Shown here: one piece after another, positions 61,256-64,000 of the stretch
Layout of the letters: each line of letters opens with the position of its first letter
Numbering within the stretch: position 1 is the stretch's first letter
From: Pithys albifrons albifrons
Lineage: Eukaryota > Chordata > Aves > Passeriformes > Thamnophilidae
Assembly: GCF_047495875.1 (NCBI RefSeq)
Contig: NC_092459.1
Span: 91,125,560-91,189,559 of the forward strand
DNA length: 64,000 nucleotides
Direction of reading: 5' to 3'
Program-made: the position numbers and the translations under genes
The notes under the pieces: model-generated
Database searches by the model: none
What the model was told of the DNA's origin: nothing
The model's input: only the letters and a program-made list of their open reading frames with translations

Positions 61256-63600
61256 AAAAGCACTTTGTAACATGGATTGCTTTACCTTGCAACTCTAAAA
61301 AGTGATTGGAAAGAGCAGTTGTTCAAGTGATGTGGAATTCATGGAGATTGAGTGGATAGTGTTATCCAGATGGAAAAGCAAATGCTAAAAGCCTTGGAAA
61401 AGTTTTCTTGAAATTACAGGAAATGTACTTCAGAACTAGTAGTAGAAAAGGAAAAAGAGAGAGGGTGAAAATCATCGCGTTAGGATTACAATAACATAGA
61501 AAAAGGCAGAACTTAATATGTCATGATTGTGCCAGCATTACGCAAGGAAAGCACAGCACCTTCTGAGAAACCACAGCATGTTGCTTTGTTTGCGTAAAGT
61601 AAAAGAAATTCTAAATATGTTGTGTGCAACTTTCCCTACTTCTCATACTGCATCCAACATAAAAGGAAAAAATATCATTAAAACATGCGCTATCCCACAA
61701 CTTCTTAGTATAGTTAGCTTTTAGGATGCAAATGGTGCATCATTTTATGAATTGGACATTTCCCAGGGACTAAAGTGTTCCAGCAGAACCCAATCTTGTT
61801 GAGTTAAATTGTTCTCAGTTCTCTTAATGAGCCTGATTAAGTCCAGGTGGAAATGCTTGTGCTTCAAAATTACTTGCAGAGACCCAGCTGTCTTGGTGAG
61901 GTTCGGGTGAAAGGAAGGTCAGGTTGGTCCTGAAACCTGCTCTGTGTCTATGAGCCCCAGGCACTGACATGCTGCGACTTTCAACAAAATATGTAAGTAC
62001 GTGATTTCTTAGTACTTCTTTTCTAAGGAATTTGTGGATTCTGAGGAATTGAAGTTTTGATTTTTGGAACAATTCATTGTACTAATTGGGATGAGTGGGG
62101 AACTCAGGGGAATGCTGGTGTCTGTGTTGATGGGGCTCTCTTATCCCACCAGGAGTGTTTCATAATGTCAGCTGCAAGTCTGGCTTCTTGAATTTGTGTT
62201 TGAATTCTGGTATGGGAGACAGAGAATGACCAGAGCTATGTTGTAGTGGTGGGCTTGTTTCTATAAAGTTTTCTCCTTCAGCCTGAAGTTCTCTTGTCAA
62301 GGGCTCTCTATGTTCACTTAGCATTAGAGGTATGCAGCTGGTATTTGGAGAGGGCTAAGAAAAGTAAGAGAAATCCTAATTTAGTTGGTAAATATGATAC
62401 CTGATAAATATAATTGGTTCAGTGAAAGGAGAGAAAAAATGCTTTCAAAGAGTGAGCTCTTTTCAAGGGAGAGCTTGGAGTTGTGTTGAAGTCCCAAGCA
62501 CATTGCCAGCACTTCCCTGGGAGTACTGACAGGGACTTGGCCCCAGCCCTGAGAGAGCCCAAACCTTTAAAGTGTAGCCTTTGGTGTCTGTGTTGTCTTC
62601 TCTCACACATGCACACCTACTGCTCCTGCCAAATCTTCCTGACTTTTAAAATGAAATTAATGTCTAGTGTGCCCTAACCTGAATGGGAGGGGCCTGAGTG
62701 GGCTGTGGTGGTTCACGGTCTGGAAGATTCTAGAAATCCTGGAGTAATTTGATCCTTGTGAGTTTTTGTTCTGTGTTTTTGCTTTTTTTCTAACCAAATT
62801 GATTCAAATAGGAAAGGCTGGGTAAAGAGTAAACTTTTGTCTAAGGCTAAGTGCGGATCCTGCATAGCTTGGCTCACCTGTCCCTGCCCGTGAATGCTGT
62901 CTGTGCTGTCCATCCTTGTTCATGATACTTGCTGTCTGTGTTGGGGCACACTAGATTCTGCCCAGTTGGTAGAGGCACCTTCTTCTCCATGTGTGTTTGG
63001 GCTCCTGTTTCTCTCTAGCATCTTTAGGGTATTTGAAGAATTTTTAGCTTTCTCATGGCTGTAGGATGGATAGCCATAGAGTGAATGTCTTCTATCTCTA
63101 TTGTGTAAGTTCTGCTTCAGTTAAAAATTATCTTCTGATGTCTGAAGGATCAAGGCAGGAACATATTTTTTTCCACTTTATTTGACCAGTGATATGCATA
63201 AGTCCAGTGACACTTATTTGCTGTCTGTCTTTGCATGCACTGACTGAACTTTCCCACGCCAGCCTTAGATTTGGTTGCTAAAAAACAGAGTGCAGATTCT
63301 GCAGTCTACAGGGTTATTGGTCTGGCCTCCCATTTAAAATTTATCAACTTCCTCAGCATGTTGTTCTTAGCTTTAAGCTTACATTTTTCTTTTTACATAT
63401 TCCTCACATGGAAAACACGCAGCTCAGCCTTAGTCACAGGAATGGCAGATTTTGGTAGTGGGCAAGATACACCCTGTACTAATCTGTACAAAGCTGTTTA
63501 TTGAACTTGTGATTGTAGAAATGAGACTTGCCTGTGTTTTAGCTGGGCTGATGTATGGTATATGTGGCTACATTTATTTACACATGCACATGTCTTTTGT

Positions 63601-63670
63601 TTATATATTTAAATAAATATATATTTATTTAGTGTGTAATAATAATATGTATATGTGTGTAATAATAGCA
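63601..63670. repeat. AT-rich simple sequence
   Basis: tatatttaaataaatatata-type sequence followed by two copies of gtgtgtaataata, an imperfect local repeat. Confidence 0.65.
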
Positions 63671-64000
63671 GCATGAGAGTCCTGCTATCCTTTTGGCTTC
63701 AGTGTGGGCAAACACCTTGGTTGGTCATGATATGATAGATCCTCATAGAGGTAAAATTTCTTGTGAGAGGATACATCGATTATTTGTTCATGGTGCTGTT
63801 CAGTAGTAGTTACACAAATCAGTTAATTTTGGCAGGCTGTTGCAGGATGGATTTTTTTGTTGTTGTTTTTCTGATGGACCACTTTACTTTTGCTGCCTGA
63901 TGATCTCTTATCACAGCGTGGCTGTGGCCTATGAGTAATATGTGACATGTATGACAGGTCTATAAATGTGACAGCTGTGACTGCACCCTCCTTAGAGTCA

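Larger units (their letters stand above)
54351..64000. other. Gene-free region downstream of ZFP36L2
   Basis: No coding feature or RNA gene is supported. The open frames are short, lie on both strands and show no domains. The region is AT-rich with a few moderately GC-rich stretches (about 55.74-56.10, 56.70-56.98 and 59.29-59.55 kb). It contains one antisense CR1 fragment (61126-61255) and an AT-rich simple stretch at 63601-63670. The block 54.64-55.25 kb looks like a candidate conserved non-coding element. A gene desert 3' of ZFP36L2 is known in other vertebrates. Confidence 0.75.

Noticed and set aside
1..64000. tRNA, rRNA, snRNA or CRISPR-like structures
   Set aside because: I saw no cloverleaf with conserved A and B box sequences, no rRNA-like blocks and no regularly spaced direct repeats.

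Overview
The window is vertebrate nuclear DNA, most probably from a bird. It is AT-rich and intron-dominated, it has one GC-rich CpG island, and its recognisable interspersed repeats are three fragments of the CR1 LINE family with the typical CR1 3' end (ATTCTGTGA-type terminus). CR1 also occurs in crocodilians and turtles, so 'bird' is an inference. No bacterial, plasmid or CRISPR features are present.

Two protein genes can be supported, both on the + strand. (1) The 3' part of THADA occupies 10630-45809 as seven exons with canonical splice sites and matching phases: 10630-11033, 11335-11456, 12774-12846, 15856-16000, 18414-18545, 44146-44312 and 45471-45805/45809. Together they encode about 460 C-terminal residues. 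The exons upstream lie outside the window, so 1-10629 is intron. One intron (18546-44145) is 25.6 kb long. (2) ZFP36L2 (coding 50491-50541 and 51072-52484) is complete: two exons, a 530-bp intron, 487 residues, and a tandem CCCH zinc finger. Its promoter lies in a CpG island and it has an AU-rich 3'UTR ending near 54350. The THADA-ZFP36L2 head-to-tail neighbourhood matches the gene order known in other vertebrates.

Layout: 1-10629 THADA intron; 10630-18545 five THADA exons, with an internally deleted CR1 copy at about 14100-14758; 18546-44145 giant intron holding a short CR1 tail, A/C-rich simple tracts and a decayed coding-like fragment; 44146-45809 last two THADA exons; 45810-48440 intergenic or THADA 3'UTR, with a G/C-rich minisatellite and a CTCF-like site; about 48440-52500 CpG island with a second CTCF-like site, an 18-bp minisatellite, a G-quadruplex-prone run, an Sp1 cluster and the ZFP36L2 coding region; 52485-54350 ZFP36L2 3'UTR; 54350-64000 gene-free downstream DNA with one antisense CR1 fragment.

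THADA acts in tRNA ribose methylation (Trm732 family) and ZFP36L2 in mRNA decay, so they are neighbours rather than pathway partners. I found no convincing new gene system. The most useful observations are two strong CTCF-like motifs between the genes, ZFP36-type UAUUUAU sites in the 3'UTR of ZFP36L2 itself, a THADA stop codon embedded in a perfect splice donor, promoter minisatellites, and an unidentified decayed coding fragment at about 24.05-24.43 kb.
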